NCBI RefSeq assembly: GCF_900104345.1
Contig: NZ_FNJN01000002.1
Coordinates: 1-64,000 of the forward strand
From: Microbacterium testaceum StLB037
GTDB lineage: Bacteria; Actinomycetota; Actinomycetes; Actinomycetales; Microbacteriaceae
Reading direction: 5' to 3'
Length of the DNA: 64,000 nucleotides
Made by a program: the position numbers and the translations under genes. Within the stretch, counting starts at the first letter, position 1. The number at the start of each line of letters is the position of its first letter. This document shows, in pieces, positions 48,885-59,562 of this stretch. Below the pieces are notes generated by a model. The model made no database searches. It was not told where the DNA came from and saw only the letters and a list, made by a program, of their open reading frames with translations.

Positions 48885-50170
48885 CAGTCGATCAGGTCGT
48901 GGCGCACGATCACCTGGTCGCGGGCCGGGCCCACACCGATGACCGAGATCCGCGTGCCGCTCATCTTCTCGAGCGCGAGCACGTAGTCCTGCGCGTTCTG
49001 CGGCAGGTCCTCGAAGGCCCGCGCGGTCGAGATGTCCTCGCTCCAGCCCGGGTAGTACTCGAGGATCGGCTTCGCGTGGTGGAAGTCCGTCTGATTGACG
49101 GGCAGGTCGTCGAAGCGCTCACCGTCGACGTCGTAGGCGACGCAGACGGGGATCTGCTCGAGCCCGCCGAGGATGTCGAGCTTGGTCAGCACGAGGTCGG
49201 TGATGCCGTTGATCCGCGTCGCGTAGCGCGTGATGGGCGCGTCGTACCAGCCGACGCGACGGGGGCGTCCGGTGGTCGTGCCGAACTCGAAGCCGCGCGA
49301 GCGCAGCCAGTCGCCGCTCTCGTCGAACAGCTCGGTCGGGAAGGGACCCGAGCCGACGCGCGTCGTGTACGCCTTGACGATGCCGACGATGCGGTCGAGA
49401 CGGTTGGGACCGACGCCCGAACCCGTCGAGGCGCCGCCGGCCGTCGCCGACGACGACGTCACGAACGGGTAGGTGCCGTGGTCGACGTCGAGCATGGTGG
49501 CCTGGCCGCCCTCGAAGACGACGACGTCGCCGGCCTCGAGCGCGTCGTTCAGCAGGAGCGAGGTGTCGGCGACCATCGGGCGCACGCGCTCGGCGTACGA
49601 GAGCAGGTCGTCGACGATCTCGTCGGCCGTGATGGAGCGGCGGTTGAAGATCTTCACCAGCAGGTGGTTCTTCTGGTCGAGGGCACCCTCGACCTTCTGA
49701 CGCAGGATGTTCTCGTCGAAGAGGTCCTGCACGCGGATGCCGACGCGGTTGATCTTGTCGGCGTAGGCCGGGCCGATGCCGCGACCGGTGGTGCCGATCA
49801 TGCGCTTTCCGAGGAAGCGCTCGGTGACCTTGTCGAGCGTGCGGTGGTACTGCGTGATGATGTGCGCGTTGGCGCTGATCTTGAGGCGGCTCGTGTCGAG
49901 GCCGCGGGCGTTGAGGGCCTCGAGCTCGTTGAAGAGCACCTCGAGGTCGACCACGACGCCGTTGCCGATCACGGGGGTGACCCCCGGAGACAGGATGCCG
50001 CTGGGCAGCAGGTGCAGCGCGTACTTCTCGTCTCCGATGACGACGGTGTGCCCGGCGTTGTTGCCGCCGTTGAACTTCACCACCCAGTCGGTGCGCTCAC
50101 CGAGCAAGTCGGTGGCCTTGCCCTTGCCTTCGTCGCCCCACTGGACGCCGACGATCACGATTCCGGGCAT
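48884..50170 (-). CDS. purA: Adenylosuccinate synthetase
   Basis: A 428-residue PurA that uses GTP and aspartate to convert IMP to adenylosuccinate. The N-terminal GTP loop '[15 protein letters not shown]' carries the catalytic aspartate and lysine; 'NAGHTVV', '[16 protein letters not shown]' and '[14 protein letters not shown]' are further active-site blocks. The ATG at 50170 follows GAGGAG and begins directly at the conserved start; an upstream extension of 11 codons is not family-like. A TAGGAT -10 lies about 37 bases upstream. The lactonase gene is coupled to its stop. Confidence 0.96.
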   Translation of the reverse strand: MPGIVIVGVQWGDEGKGKATDLLGERTDWVVKFNGGNNAGHTVVIGDEKYALHLLPSGILSPGVTPVIGNGVVVDLEVLFNELEALNARGLDTSRLKISANAHIITQYHRTLDKVTERFLGKRMIGTTGRGIGPAYADKINRVGIRVQDLFDENILRQKVEGALDQKNHLLVKIFNRRSITADEIVDDLLSYAERVRPMVADTSLLLNDALEAGDVVVFEGGQATMLDVDHGTYPFVTSSSATAGGASTGSGVGPNRLDRIVGIVKAYTTRVGSGPFPTELFDESGDWLRSRGFEFGTTTGRPRRVGWYDAPITRYATRINGITDLVLTKLDILGGLEQIPVCVAYDVDGERFDDLPVNQTDFHHAKPILEYYPGWSEDISTARAFEDLPQNAQDYVLALEKMSGTRISVIGVGPARDQVIVRHDLID

Positions 50171-50206
50171 GTGCGCTCCTCGCGTCTGATTCCGGCGGTA
50201 CACCCC

Positions 50207-50212
50207 ATCCTA
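50207..50212 (-). promoter_or_regulatory. TAGGAT -10 box for purA
   Basis: On the minus strand TAGGAT would start the purA transcript about 30 bases before the ATG, leaving room for the GAGGAG ribosome binding site. Confidence 0.4.
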
Positions 50213-50243
50213 TCGAGCGGGTCCGATACGGCCCGCGCGCGCC

Positions 50244-51029
50244 CTATGCGCCGAAGGTGCTCGTGATGTCGTGCCAGGCGATCGACGCCGGGACGCTCGC
50301 GCCCTGCGCCGATGCGAGCACCAGGGTCACGGCATCCGGAGCCGACAGGACCTCGTTCGGCAGGACGCGGAACGAGCGCGTCGCGCCCGGGAGATCGACG
50401 AGGTCGCCCGCGGTGCTGGCCGAGGTGGCGGCGACCGTGTGCCGGAACCCGGGCGGGGTGGCTGCCGGCGTGCGCCTCTCCACGGTGAGACCGTCGCGCC
50501 CACCCGCGTACTGGACGTAGTCGTCCTCGCCGAGGTTGAGGATCGCGAATGCAGGCCCGCGGTGGTCGGCGATCCAATCGACCGACGCCGCCAGCAGCGC
50601 GGGGCTCGGATCGGCATGGGTTCCCCCGTTCTCGACCGTCAGGCTCGCTCCCCCCAGGGGGGTGGGATCGACCTGACGCGCGGGATCCGGACGCCAGAGC
50701 ATTCCGTCCGTCACGCTGACGTCGTCGAAGCCCCATCCGTGCTCCGTGGCAAGACGGTGGACGACGGCGGTGAGGTCTTCGGCGTCGTACCACGGCGCGG
50801 AGAGGGACAGGAGCGCACCCTCGGGGGCGTAGTCGGCGAAGTGCTCCCCCTCCGTCAGGGTGTCAGGGGCCTCGGACAGGGGCCGGTAGAACTGCTGCAG
50901 GACACCGACGGCCCGGGTGATGAGCGCGCTGGGCTGCTCGTCGCGGGCGGGTCCAGCGAGCCATGCCCGCAGCGCCTCTCGTCCGATGGGGGCGGCGGCG
51001 GGGTCGAACACGTGGATGTCGTAGCTCAC
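50244..51029 (-). CDS. Hypothetical two-part protein
   Basis: A 261-residue cytoplasmic protein with no named family that I can assign. The first half ('MSYDIHVFDPAAAPIGREALRAWLAG', 'DYAPEGALLSLSAPWYDAEDLTAVVHRLATEHGWGF') resembles small uncharacterised proteins. The second half ('GPAFAILNLGEDDYVQYAGGRDGLTVERR') resembles Imm1-like or similar immunity folds, weakly. The start is a GTG with a CAGGAGT ribosome binding site, and a TAGGGT -10 (51062-51057) lies upstream. It is divergent from the Pr6Pr gene. Confidence 0.55.
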   Translation of the reverse strand: MSYDIHVFDPAAAPIGREALRAWLAGPARDEQPSALITRAVGVLQQFYRPLSEAPDTLTEGEHFADYAPEGALLSLSAPWYDAEDLTAVVHRLATEHGWGFDDVSVTDGMLWRPDPARQVDPTPLGGASLTVENGGTHADPSPALLAASVDWIADHRGPAFAILNLGEDDYVQYAGGRDGLTVERRTPAATPPGFRHTVAATSASTAGDLVDLPGATRSFRVLPNEVLSAPDAVTLVLASAQGASVPASIAWHDITSTFGA

Positions 51030-51121
51030 GTCGCACTCCTGGGTCGGGGTGCGACCACCCTAGCGGCCCGCTCGCGCGGGCCGCCCCGCCGCAACCCCTG
51101 CCCCCGCGTGCGGCCACTCAC

Positions 51122-51127
51122 TAGCCT
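51122..51127 (+). promoter_or_regulatory. TAGCCT -10 box for the Pr6Pr gene
   Basis: TAGCCT lies six bases before the ATG at 51134; leaderless start likely. Confidence 0.45.
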
Positions 51128-51133
51128 GGGGCA

Positions 51134-51859
51134 ATGCAGACATCGCGCGGGTGGACGACCGGGTGGAACGCGGCACGCGTGGCGATCGCGGTGCTCATCC
51201 TCGTCGCGGTGGGGGCGCAGTTCTCGTCGTCGGTGGCCGAGGCGGTGGCGCGCGACCGCGACGTGGCGACCGTGACCGCGAATTTCTTCAGCTTCTTCAC
51301 GATCCTGTCCAACGTCTCGTCGGCCGTCGTGCTGGTGCTTCTGGGCGTGCGGTTCTTCGCACGCGGCCGCCGGGTCGAGGTCGATCCGCCGGCCCTCGCG
51401 ACCGCTCTCGCCTTCGTCTCCACGTACATGATCGTGACCGGCATCGTCTACAACCTGCTGCTGCGCGGCATCCCCCTCCAGCCCGAGACCGTGCCCTGGT
51501 CGAACGAGATCATGCACGTCTGGGGTCCGCTCTTCCTCCTGCTCGACGTGCTGCTCGGGCCGACGCGACGCCGCTTGCCCTGGTCGGCGGCGTTCGCCGC
51601 GGCGATCTTCCCCATCGTGTGGATCGTCTACACGCTCCTGCGCGCGCCCCTGATCACGAACCCGACCACGGGGGCGCCGTTCTGGTACCCCTACCCCTTC
51701 CTCGACCCGAACACCGGCGGGTGGGGCAGCGTCGCGGTCTACATCGTCGTCATCGCCGTGGCCATCATCGCCCTCGCGGTCGGTGTCGTCGCGATCGGTC
51801 GGGCACGTGGCATCCGGATGCCGATCGACCCGACGCCCGCGACGCGCGCACGGCCCTGA
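51134..51859 (+). CDS. Pr6Pr family membrane protein
   Basis: A 241-residue protein with six predicted transmembrane segments. 'FSFFTILSNVSSAVVLVLLGVRFF', 'YNLLLRGIPLQPETVPWSNEIMHVWGPLFLLLDVLL' and 'WYPYPFLDPNTGGWGSVAVYIVVI' fit the Pr6Pr (FAR-17a/AIG1-like) family. The function in bacteria is unknown; eukaryotic relatives hydrolyse lipids. Conserved His and Asn in 'NEIMHVWGP' could be functional. It is followed 32 bases later by the cyclophilin lipoprotein, which has its own promoter. Confidence 0.8.
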   Translation: MQTSRGWTTGWNAARVAIAVLILVAVGAQFSSSVAEAVARDRDVATVTANFFSFFTILSNVSSAVVLVLLGVRFFARGRRVEVDPPALATALAFVSTYMIVTGIVYNLLLRGIPLQPETVPWSNEIMHVWGPLFLLLDVLLGPTRRRLPWSAAFAAAIFPIVWIVYTLLRAPLITNPTTGAPFWYPYPFLDPNTGGWGSVAVYIVVIAVAIIALAVGVVAIGRARGIRMPIDPTPATRARP

Positions 51860-51878
51860 CGAGTCGACGTCGACGCCC

Positions 51879-51884
51879 TACCCT
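51879..51884 (+). promoter_or_regulatory. TACCCT -10 box for the cyclophilin lipoprotein
   Basis: TACCCT is seven bases before the GTG at 51892, again without a Shine-Dalgarno sequence at normal distance. Confidence 0.45.
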
Positions 51885-51891
51885 GGAACCC

Positions 51892-54091
<2,200 letters not shown>

Positions 54092-54104
54092 CGCTTCCTC
54101 TCGG

Positions 54105-54143
54105 AAAGAGCCCGCGGTGCCCCTCCGGCACCGCGGGCTCTTT
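54105..54143 (+). terminator. Rho-independent terminator of argG
   Basis: Perfect 17-base arms AAAGAGCCCGCGGTGCC (54105-54121) and GGCACCGCGGGCTCTTT (54127-54143) with a five-base loop, ending in TTT. It is 14 bases after the argG stop. Confidence 0.85.
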
Positions 54144-54162
54144 CGTGTCAGGGGGGCGCGTT

Positions 54163-54225
54163 GCGTGAGGGGTCGGAAATTGTCGCCGACGACGACGCCA
54201 GGCGACAAAACGTGACCCCTCACGC
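54163..54225. repeat. 63-bp palindromic intergenic element, copy C (inverted)
   Basis: On the minus strand it reads GCGTGAGGGGTC, six bases, TGTCGCCTGGCG, with CGGCGACA in the inner right arm, ending GACCCCTCACGC. It has exactly the length of copies A and B. It lies between the argG terminator and the TetR operator. Confidence 0.85.
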
Positions 54226-54250
54226 GCGGGGACGCTGACGCGGTGGCAGT

Positions 54251-54285
54251 AAGTTGCACACGAGCGTGCACTTTCGGCGTACACT
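54251..54285 (+). promoter_or_regulatory. TetR operator and leaderless promoter of the efflux-like operon
   Basis: TGCAC-ACGAGC-GTGCA (about 54255-54270), with AAG and CTT beyond the arms, forms an imperfect inverted repeat. -10 TACACT (54280-54285) follows and the GTG at 54294 is eight bases further. The repeat position fits autorepression by the TetR protein. Confidence 0.5.
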
Positions 54286-54293
54286 GGTCACCC

Positions 54294-54899
54294 GTGAGTA
54301 CCCCCACCCGCCGCGACGCCGTCGAGAACCGCGCCGGCATCCTCGACGCCGCGACCGCGGCCATCGGCCACGACCCGCGCGCCTCGATCGACACGATCGC
54401 CCGCCGCGCCGGCCTCTCGCGCCGCGCCCTCTACGGCCACTTCGACGACCGCAACGCCATCGTCCGCGAGGTCATCGCCGCCGGAGCGACCCGCTTCAAC
54501 GCCATCGCCGCCCGCGTCGACGACCAGGACTCCCGCGTCGCGCTCGCCCGCCTGGCATCCGAACTCTGGCGCGAAGCCGCCCACGTGCAGGCCGCCGCCG
54601 CCCTCGCTCTCGACGACGCGCACCTCGCCGAGACCTCCGACGCGCTCGCCCCGCTCCGCCGCCGTATCGACCAGATCGTGCGCCGCGGGCAAGAAGCGGG
54701 AGAGCTGCGGACGGACCTTCCCGCGCCGACCCTCGCCCGCCTGCTCGAAGAGACCGGCCGCATGGTCGTCGCCCGAGTGGATGCCGGCTCCTCGACGGCC
54801 CGCTCGATCGCGGTGTGCGCGGTTCTGAGCATCGCCGGCCTGTCGTGGATCGAAGCGCGCGCCCTGCTGGAACAGCACCCCGACCTGGAGGCGCAGTGA
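54294..54899 (+). CDS. TetR-family transcriptional regulator
   Basis: A 201-residue TetR regulator. The N-terminal HTH is 'AAIGHDPRASIDTIARRAGLSRRALYGHFDDRNAIVREVI' (about residues 22-62). The C-terminal helical ligand domain contains 'LASELWREAAHVQAAAALAL'. It overlaps the next gene by four bases (GTGA) and controls a three-gene operon with a YhgE/Pip-type exporter. The GTG start was chosen for its fit to the -10 box and operator. Confidence 0.85.
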   Translation: MSTPTRRDAVENRAGILDAATAAIGHDPRASIDTIARRAGLSRRALYGHFDDRNAIVREVIAAGATRFNAIAARVDDQDSRVALARLASELWREAAHVQAAAALALDDAHLAETSDALAPLRRRIDQIVRRGQEAGELRTDLPAPTLARLLEETGRMVVARVDAGSSTARSIAVCAVLSIAGLSWIEARALLEQHPDLEAQ

Positions 54900-55510
54900 G
54901 AATCGTCCTGACCGCCGTCGCCAAGGGTCGCGCGCAGAGCGCCCTGCCCGAGACGTCCACCGCGTATGAAACCGGCGGCGCGACCCTGGTGGTCGCCGAA
55001 ACCGAGCAGCGTCCCACGGTGCTGGGCCTGGTGGCATCCGGTCGCATGAAAGTCGACAGCGGAACGGTCACGATCGACGGTCGCGCCGACGCGTCGGCCA
55101 TCCGCCGACGTGTCGCCCTCGTGGACGCCCCCGTGGTGTCGGAACCCGAGTCGAACGTCACCGTGACCGGTGTCGTCGCCGAAGAGCTGATGTTCGCCGG
55201 ACACGCCCCCAACCCGTTCGCCGCCGCGCGGTGGCTCGAGGGCGTCGGGCTCGAGTCGCTCGCCACCACGGCGATCGGCAACGTCGAGCCGGCCGCCCGC
55301 GTGCGTCTGCTGCTCGAGCTCGCGGCGCTCCGAAAGGACGTCGAGGGGCTCGTCCTGGTCGCCCCCGATCGCCACGGCGGAGAACCCCTCGCCTGGTGGC
55401 GGATCGCGCAGGAGTTCGCCGAGCGCGGCTACGCGGTGCTGGTGATCGCCGGCCACGCGTCGAAGACGACGATCGACGCCCTCGACGAGACGGTGGAGGC
55501 CGCCCGATGA
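54896..55510 (+). CDS. ABC ATPase-like protein lacking Walker A (probable pseudo-ATPase)
   Basis: A 204-residue protein with the layout of an ABC nucleotide-binding domain but without its catalytic motifs. The 'SGTVTIDGRADASAIRRRVALVDAP' stretch is typical of the region after Walker A. Yet the P-loop position (GxxGxGKT) reads 'AETEQRPT', the signature LSGGQ position reads 'VEPAA', and Walker B 'LVLVAPD' lacks the Asp-Glu pair. The frame is intact and overlaps both neighbours by four bases, so it is not a decaying gene. It may be a structural or regulatory partner of the YhgE protein. The fold assignment is from order and spacing, not from a search. Confidence 0.6.
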   Translation: MRIVLTAVAKGRAQSALPETSTAYETGGATLVVAETEQRPTVLGLVASGRMKVDSGTVTIDGRADASAIRRRVALVDAPVVSEPESNVTVTGVVAEELMFAGHAPNPFAAARWLEGVGLESLATTAIGNVEPAARVRLLLELAALRKDVEGLVLVAPDRHGGEPLAWWRIAQEFAERGYAVLVIAGHASKTTIDALDETVEAAR

Positions 55511-57444
55511 AGATCCCGCAGATGATCACGGCCGAACTGCGCCGACTCACTTCGACGCGCATGTCGGTGATCGCGTTGATCGCGCTGCTCGCCGTGCCGA
55601 TCCTGTACGGCGGCCTGTACCTCTGGGCCAACCAGGACCCCTACGGCAACCTCTCGAGCGTGCCGGTCGCTCTCGTGGTCGACGACCAGGGCGCCGACGT
55701 GAACGGTCAGCAACGCAACCTCGGCGACGAAGCCGCTGAGCAGCTGCTCGACAGCGACACCTTCGAGTGGCACCGGGTCTCGTCCGACCAGGCCGACGCC
55801 GGTCTGCAGGCGGGCGACTTCGACTTCATCGTGACGCTGCCGGCCGACTTCTCCGAGGCCGTCGCGACGCTGTCGAGCAACGCTCCTCGCCAGGCCGACA
55901 TCGAGCTGCGTACAAACGACGCGAACAACTACCTCGCCTCGACGATCGGCACGCAGGCGGTGGCGAAGATCCAGGAGTCGGTGGCGAAGAAGGTCGTCAA
56001 CGAGGCGGGTCTGTCGCTTCTCGACGCCCTGCACACCATCCGCGTGAAGCTCGTGGATGCCACGAACGGGGCGACCCAGCTCGTCGACGGCCTCGCGACC
56101 GCGAAGAACGGGTCGTCGCAGCTCGCGAGCGGCTCGACCACCCTCGCCGACGGCGCCGCGACCCTCGCCGACGGCAACGCGCGACTGGCGGCGGGCGCCG
56201 ATCAATTGCGCGACGGAACCGCTCAGCTCCGCGACGGCTCGGCCCGTGTGGCTGACGGCGCCCAGCAGGTCGCCGGTGGCGTGGACCGCCTCGACGCCGC
56301 GGCCCGTCAGGTGGGCTCGGTCGCGGGCGATGCCGCATCGCAGCTACCGCAGGCCCGAACGGACATCGCGAAGGCGCTGGCCGACTCCGGACTCGACCAG
56401 TCCCGCATCGACGAGATCCTCTCGCGCCTCGACCCGGTGGGCGAGCGCCTCACGACCGCGAACTCGCGCGTGCAGGACACGGTGAAGCAGATCGATCAGC
56501 TCGACGACGGCGCCCGCCAGGTCGCCTCGGGAAGCGCCGCCCTGGCCACCGGCGCCGCCACCGCGGCCGATGGCGCATCGGCCCTCGCCGACGGCGCCGC
56601 CACCGCGGCATCCGGGGCCTCCCAGCTCCGCGACGGATCCGCTCAGCTGCGCGACGGAGCGACCCAGCTGGATGACGGCATCGGGCAGCTCTCGACCGGC
56701 GCCACCCAGCTGCGCGACGGTCTCAGCGCGGGCGTCCAGCAGATCCCCGACTCCGACGACGCCACGCGCCAGGCGCAGGCCTCGGCCATCTCGGACCCCG
56801 TCGCCGTGGGCACGAGTTCGGTCACGAAGGCGCAGAACTACGGCGCGGGGCTGGCCCCGTTCTTCGCCGCGCTGGCCGGATGGATCGGCATTTACGCGCT
56901 GTTCCTCATCGTCAAGCCGGTGTCGAAGCGCGCCGTGACGGCGCTGCGCTCGCCCTTCCGCGTCACCCTCGCCGGGTGGCTCACGCCCGCGGGCCTGGGG
57001 GCCCTGCAGATGGTGGGGCTGTTCACGATCCTCGCGTTCGCGCTGCAGTTCTCGTTCGCGAACCCGTGGGCAGCGCTCGGCATCCTGCTCTTCGCCTCGG
57101 CGACGTACGCGGCGATCGTCCTCGCGCTGAACGTCTGGCTCGGGTCGGTGGGTCAGTTCCTCGGCCTCGTGCTGATGGTGCTCCAGCTCGTCACCGCCGG
57201 GGGCACCTTCCCGTGGCAGACCCTGCCCGGGCCCCTCGCGGCGCTGCACCACGTGCTGCCCATGGGTTACGTGGTGGATGCCATGCGCCAGGTCATGTAC
57301 GGCGGAGACGTCTCGAGGGTCGGTCAGGACCTGTTGGTGCTGGGTGCGTGGATGGTCGGCGGCGTGCTGGTCGCGGCGATCGGCGTGACGCGCATGACGC
57401 ACCACCGCACCCTGCGCGACCTGCAGCCGAGCCTGATCGGCTGA
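55507..57444 (+). CDS. YhgE/Pip-family membrane protein (ABC-2-like)
   Basis: A 645-residue protein of the YhgE/Pip (ESX-like phage infection protein) type. One transmembrane helix at residues about 20-40 is followed by a large extracytoplasmic domain (about 40-440). Within it repeated units on 'L.DGAATLADG', 'QLRDGTAQLRDGS' and 'QVASGSAALATGAATAADGASALADG' form a long coiled-coil or beta-like spacer. Five to six transmembrane segments fill the C-terminal part ('GLAPFFAALAGWIGIYALFLIV', 'LQMVGLFTILAFALQFSF', 'FLGLVLMVLQLVTAGGTFP'). The family is exporter-like, and some members serve as phage receptors. It is coupled (ATGA) to the pseudo-ABC gene. Confidence 0.87.
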   Translation: MKIPQMITAELRRLTSTRMSVIALIALLAVPILYGGLYLWANQDPYGNLSSVPVALVVDDQGADVNGQQRNLGDEAAEQLLDSDTFEWHRVSSDQADAGLQAGDFDFIVTLPADFSEAVATLSSNAPRQADIELRTNDANNYLASTIGTQAVAKIQESVAKKVVNEAGLSLLDALHTIRVKLVDATNGATQLVDGLATAKNGSSQLASGSTTLADGAATLADGNARLAAGADQLRDGTAQLRDGSARVADGAQQVAGGVDRLDAAARQVGSVAGDAASQLPQARTDIAKALADSGLDQSRIDEILSRLDPVGERLTTANSRVQDTVKQIDQLDDGARQVASGSAALATGAATAADGASALADGAATAASGASQLRDGSAQLRDGATQLDDGIGQLSTGATQLRDGLSAGVQQIPDSDDATRQAQASAISDPVAVGTSSVTKAQNYGAGLAPFFAALAGWIGIYALFLIVKPVSKRAVTALRSPFRVTLAGWLTPAGLGALQMVGLFTILAFALQFSFANPWAALGILLFASATYAAIVLALNVWLGSVGQFLGLVLMVLQLVTAGGTFPWQTLPGPLAALHHVLPMGYVVDAMRQVMYGGDVSRVGQDLLVLGAWMVGGVLVAAIGVTRMTHHRTLRDLQPSLIG

Positions 57445-57458
57445 GCAACGACCTCAAG

Positions 57459-58817
57459 TCACGCCCCTTGTCGTCGCACCTCGGCGGCGGGGTCCGCGCG
57501 ACGTCGTCCTCTCGCGGTGTGGAGGAGCACGAGCGCGCCGCCGACCAGGACCACCCCCGCTCCGCCGACCATCAGCATCTCCGGCGCCGCGGTCCCGGTC
57601 TTCGCGAGCGTAGCGACCACGTCGGGGCCCGTCACGCTTGCGGGTGTTGCCGTCGGCCGCGGCGTGATGTCGACATCGACGATCACGGACGCCTCCGCCG
57701 GTGAGGCCAGCATCAGCGGCATCCCGAGTCCCCACGCCACGAGGAGCGTCAGCGCCGCGCCGAGCTGAGCCGCGTGGAGACCCTCGCGTCGCGCCTGCTC
57801 GACCTTCTGCTCCCACCGGCGCCGGCGCCGGAGGCGATCCCGGTGCGCGAAGAAGACCAGGATCGCGATGGCCGCGAGCACGACCAACTGACTCCACGGA
57901 ACAGTGGCGACGATCGCCTGCGACTCGGCTCCGGCCGTCTCGCTCGCATCGGTCGCCGAGGTTCGTACGAGGGCCGTCGTCGCGAAGATGGGCCACACGT
58001 CGTCGATGACGGTCGTTGTCTCGCGCACATCGCCGGGGGCCATCTCGGGCAAGGGTCGATCTGGCGCGGACTGAGAAGCGACGCCGAACGGTCCTGCGGC
58101 GGCAACGGACTGTCTGACCGCGAGGCGCGTGTTGCCGCTGTTCGTCGTGGTGCTCACGACCGTGAGGCGTCCGGGTAGAAATGGATTCCACGAGGAGGCG
58201 TAGTCGGCGCTCACGGTAGAGGCGACGGCGGGAGCCAGCTGGCCGCCGACCCGCGTCATGACGCGGAACCCGATACGAGATTCGACGGCGACGCGCTCTC
58301 GCTCGGAATACACACCCGCTGCCACTCCGGCCAGATGGTCGCCCGGCGTGGCGTGCGCGGGCACGGCGAGCACGAACGGGACGACGGCGCTCGCGCTCGG
58401 GTCGATCGAGACCGAATCGGCCAGGGTAATCCACGTTCCCGCGTCGACCGACGTCTTGTCGGCGGGGAGCATGGAGAATCGACCCGAATCGGTGAAATAC
58501 CCATCGGCGGCCGACAGCGCGAACGTCGCCCGCTGACCCCCGCGGTTTGTGACGCGCATGTATCCCTCGACCCGCTCACCGGGGTCGAGGGTGTATTCAG
58601 CCCACGGCTTCCCTGTGGGCTCGCCGTCCTCTCCGGCGGGCTCGACCGACCAACTGACGGCGGCGAGGACCGCGGAGTCGGCTCCTACGGGCGCCGCGGA
58701 CGCCGCCGCGGTGGGCGAAGGGGCCGGGGTCGCTGCCGCGGCGGGCGGCGCGAGGTTCAGGAACAGCGCGGCGGCGAGCACGGACATAGCGGTCGTCGCC
58801 GTGAGAAGAGAGCGCAT
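57459..58817 (-). CDS. DUF916 surface protein with second membrane segment and LAKTG sorting signal
   Basis: A 452-residue exported protein. After the signal peptide ('LLTATTAMSVLAAALFLNLA') it has a DUF916 (WxL peptidoglycan-domain) region about residues 45-185: 'WSVEPAGEDGEPTGKPWAEYTLDPGERV', 'MRVTNRGGQRATFALSAADG', 'PFVLAVPAHATPGDHLAGVA'. A second Ig-like domain follows, then a membrane span ('LVVLAAIAILVFFA') and a basic stretch. Last come a further hydrophobic segment, 'TLAKTGTAAPEML', a final span and 'RGRRR'. LAKTG fits a sortase signal, unusual behind internal spans. It lies downstream of the WxL-like gene and probably shares its operon. Start: ATG at 58817 with AAGGAT. Confidence 0.75.
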   Translation of the reverse strand: MRSLLTATTAMSVLAAALFLNLAPPAAAATPAPSPTAAASAAPVGADSAVLAAVSWSVEPAGEDGEPTGKPWAEYTLDPGERVEGYMRVTNRGGQRATFALSAADGYFTDSGRFSMLPADKTSVDAGTWITLADSVSIDPSASAVVPFVLAVPAHATPGDHLAGVAAGVYSERERVAVESRIGFRVMTRVGGQLAPAVASTVSADYASSWNPFLPGRLTVVSTTTNSGNTRLAVRQSVAAAGPFGVASQSAPDRPLPEMAPGDVRETTTVIDDVWPIFATTALVRTSATDASETAGAESQAIVATVPWSQLVVLAAIAILVFFAHRDRLRRRRRWEQKVEQARREGLHAAQLGAALTLLVAWGLGMPLMLASPAEASVIVDVDITPRPTATPASVTGPDVVATLAKTGTAAPEMLMVGGAGVVLVGGALVLLHTARGRRRADPAAEVRRQGA

Positions 58818-58876
58818 CAGAGATCCTTCGCGAAACGGCGCGCCCGCACGCAGAGCTGGCGCGCCGCTTCGATGCA

Positions 58877-59503
58877 TCATTCGAACAGGGAGAGGGTGAT
58901 GACCGACGAGTACGCGCCCGCGGGCACGGTGGACTCGACCTTGAGCGTGAGGTCAGCCGTCGCCGTCGAAGTCACTCCCCCGTCGGGCAGCGACTGCGGG
59001 TCGCCGAGCGCCAGCAGCTCCTTGTCGACGAGCCCGCGGTTGGTGTTGGCGTTTGCGCCGGTGCTCTCGTCGAGAGACGTTCCGACGTCACCGCCGATGG
59101 AGACCGCATCGGCATCGCCGGTCACCAGCTTGGGGCTCCACCCCAGGTGATCGGCACCGATGCTGGCGCCGCCGGCCCCGGTGAACGCGCTCGCACTGCC
59201 GAGCACGTACCACCCGGAGCTCGTCGCCAGCTGCGCGGAGTCCCGCGTGTCGGTGACGGTCACCTGAGGCAGCGAGCCGGTGAAGCGACGCACCGTGTCG
59301 GTCGACCCGTCCTCCGCGAGGGTCGCGCGACCGGGAGCCACGGTCATGACGAGCGCTCCCGGGGTCGTGACGCGGGTGATGTCGACGTCGACTCCGACGT
59401 CGCTGCTCCCGCCTGGTTCGACGGCCACCGCGATGGCCGATCCGCCGCAGACGAGCAGGGTTGCCGTCAGCGCGCCGACGCCGACAGCGAGGTGAATCCT
59501 CAT
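58877..59503 (-). CDS. WxL-domain-like secreted surface protein
   Basis: A 208-residue secreted protein. After a signal peptide ('LAVGVGALTATLLVCGGSAIAVAV') there is one domain with 'VDVDITRVTTPGALVMTV', 'VTVTDTRDSAQLATSSGWYVLGSASAFT' and 'IGADHLGWSPKLV', resembling the WxL domain that binds cell-wall components. The final 'VPAGAYSSVITLSLFE' is a typical last strand for it. The gene is just upstream of the DUF916 gene on the same strand; WxL and DUF916 proteins form surface complexes in firmicutes. I chose the ATG at 59503 over 59509 because GAAGGG is then eight bases away. Confidence 0.7.
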   Translation of the reverse strand: MRIHLAVGVGALTATLLVCGGSAIAVAVEPGGSSDVGVDVDITRVTTPGALVMTVAPGRATLAEDGSTDTVRRFTGSLPQVTVTDTRDSAQLATSSGWYVLGSASAFTGAGGASIGADHLGWSPKLVTGDADAVSIGGDVGTSLDESTGANANTNRGLVDKELLALGDPQSLPDGGVTSTATADLTLKVESTVPAGAYSSVITLSLFE

Positions 59504-59562
59504 GGGCATGTCCCTTCGAGTGGGGTGAATGAGTGGGGGCGGCGGCCCGCCCCCACTCGATG

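Noticed and set aside
54896..55510. Pseudogene call for the ABC-like gene
   Set aside because: The frame is complete, overlaps both neighbours tightly and has normal codon use, so loss of motifs looks like specialisation.
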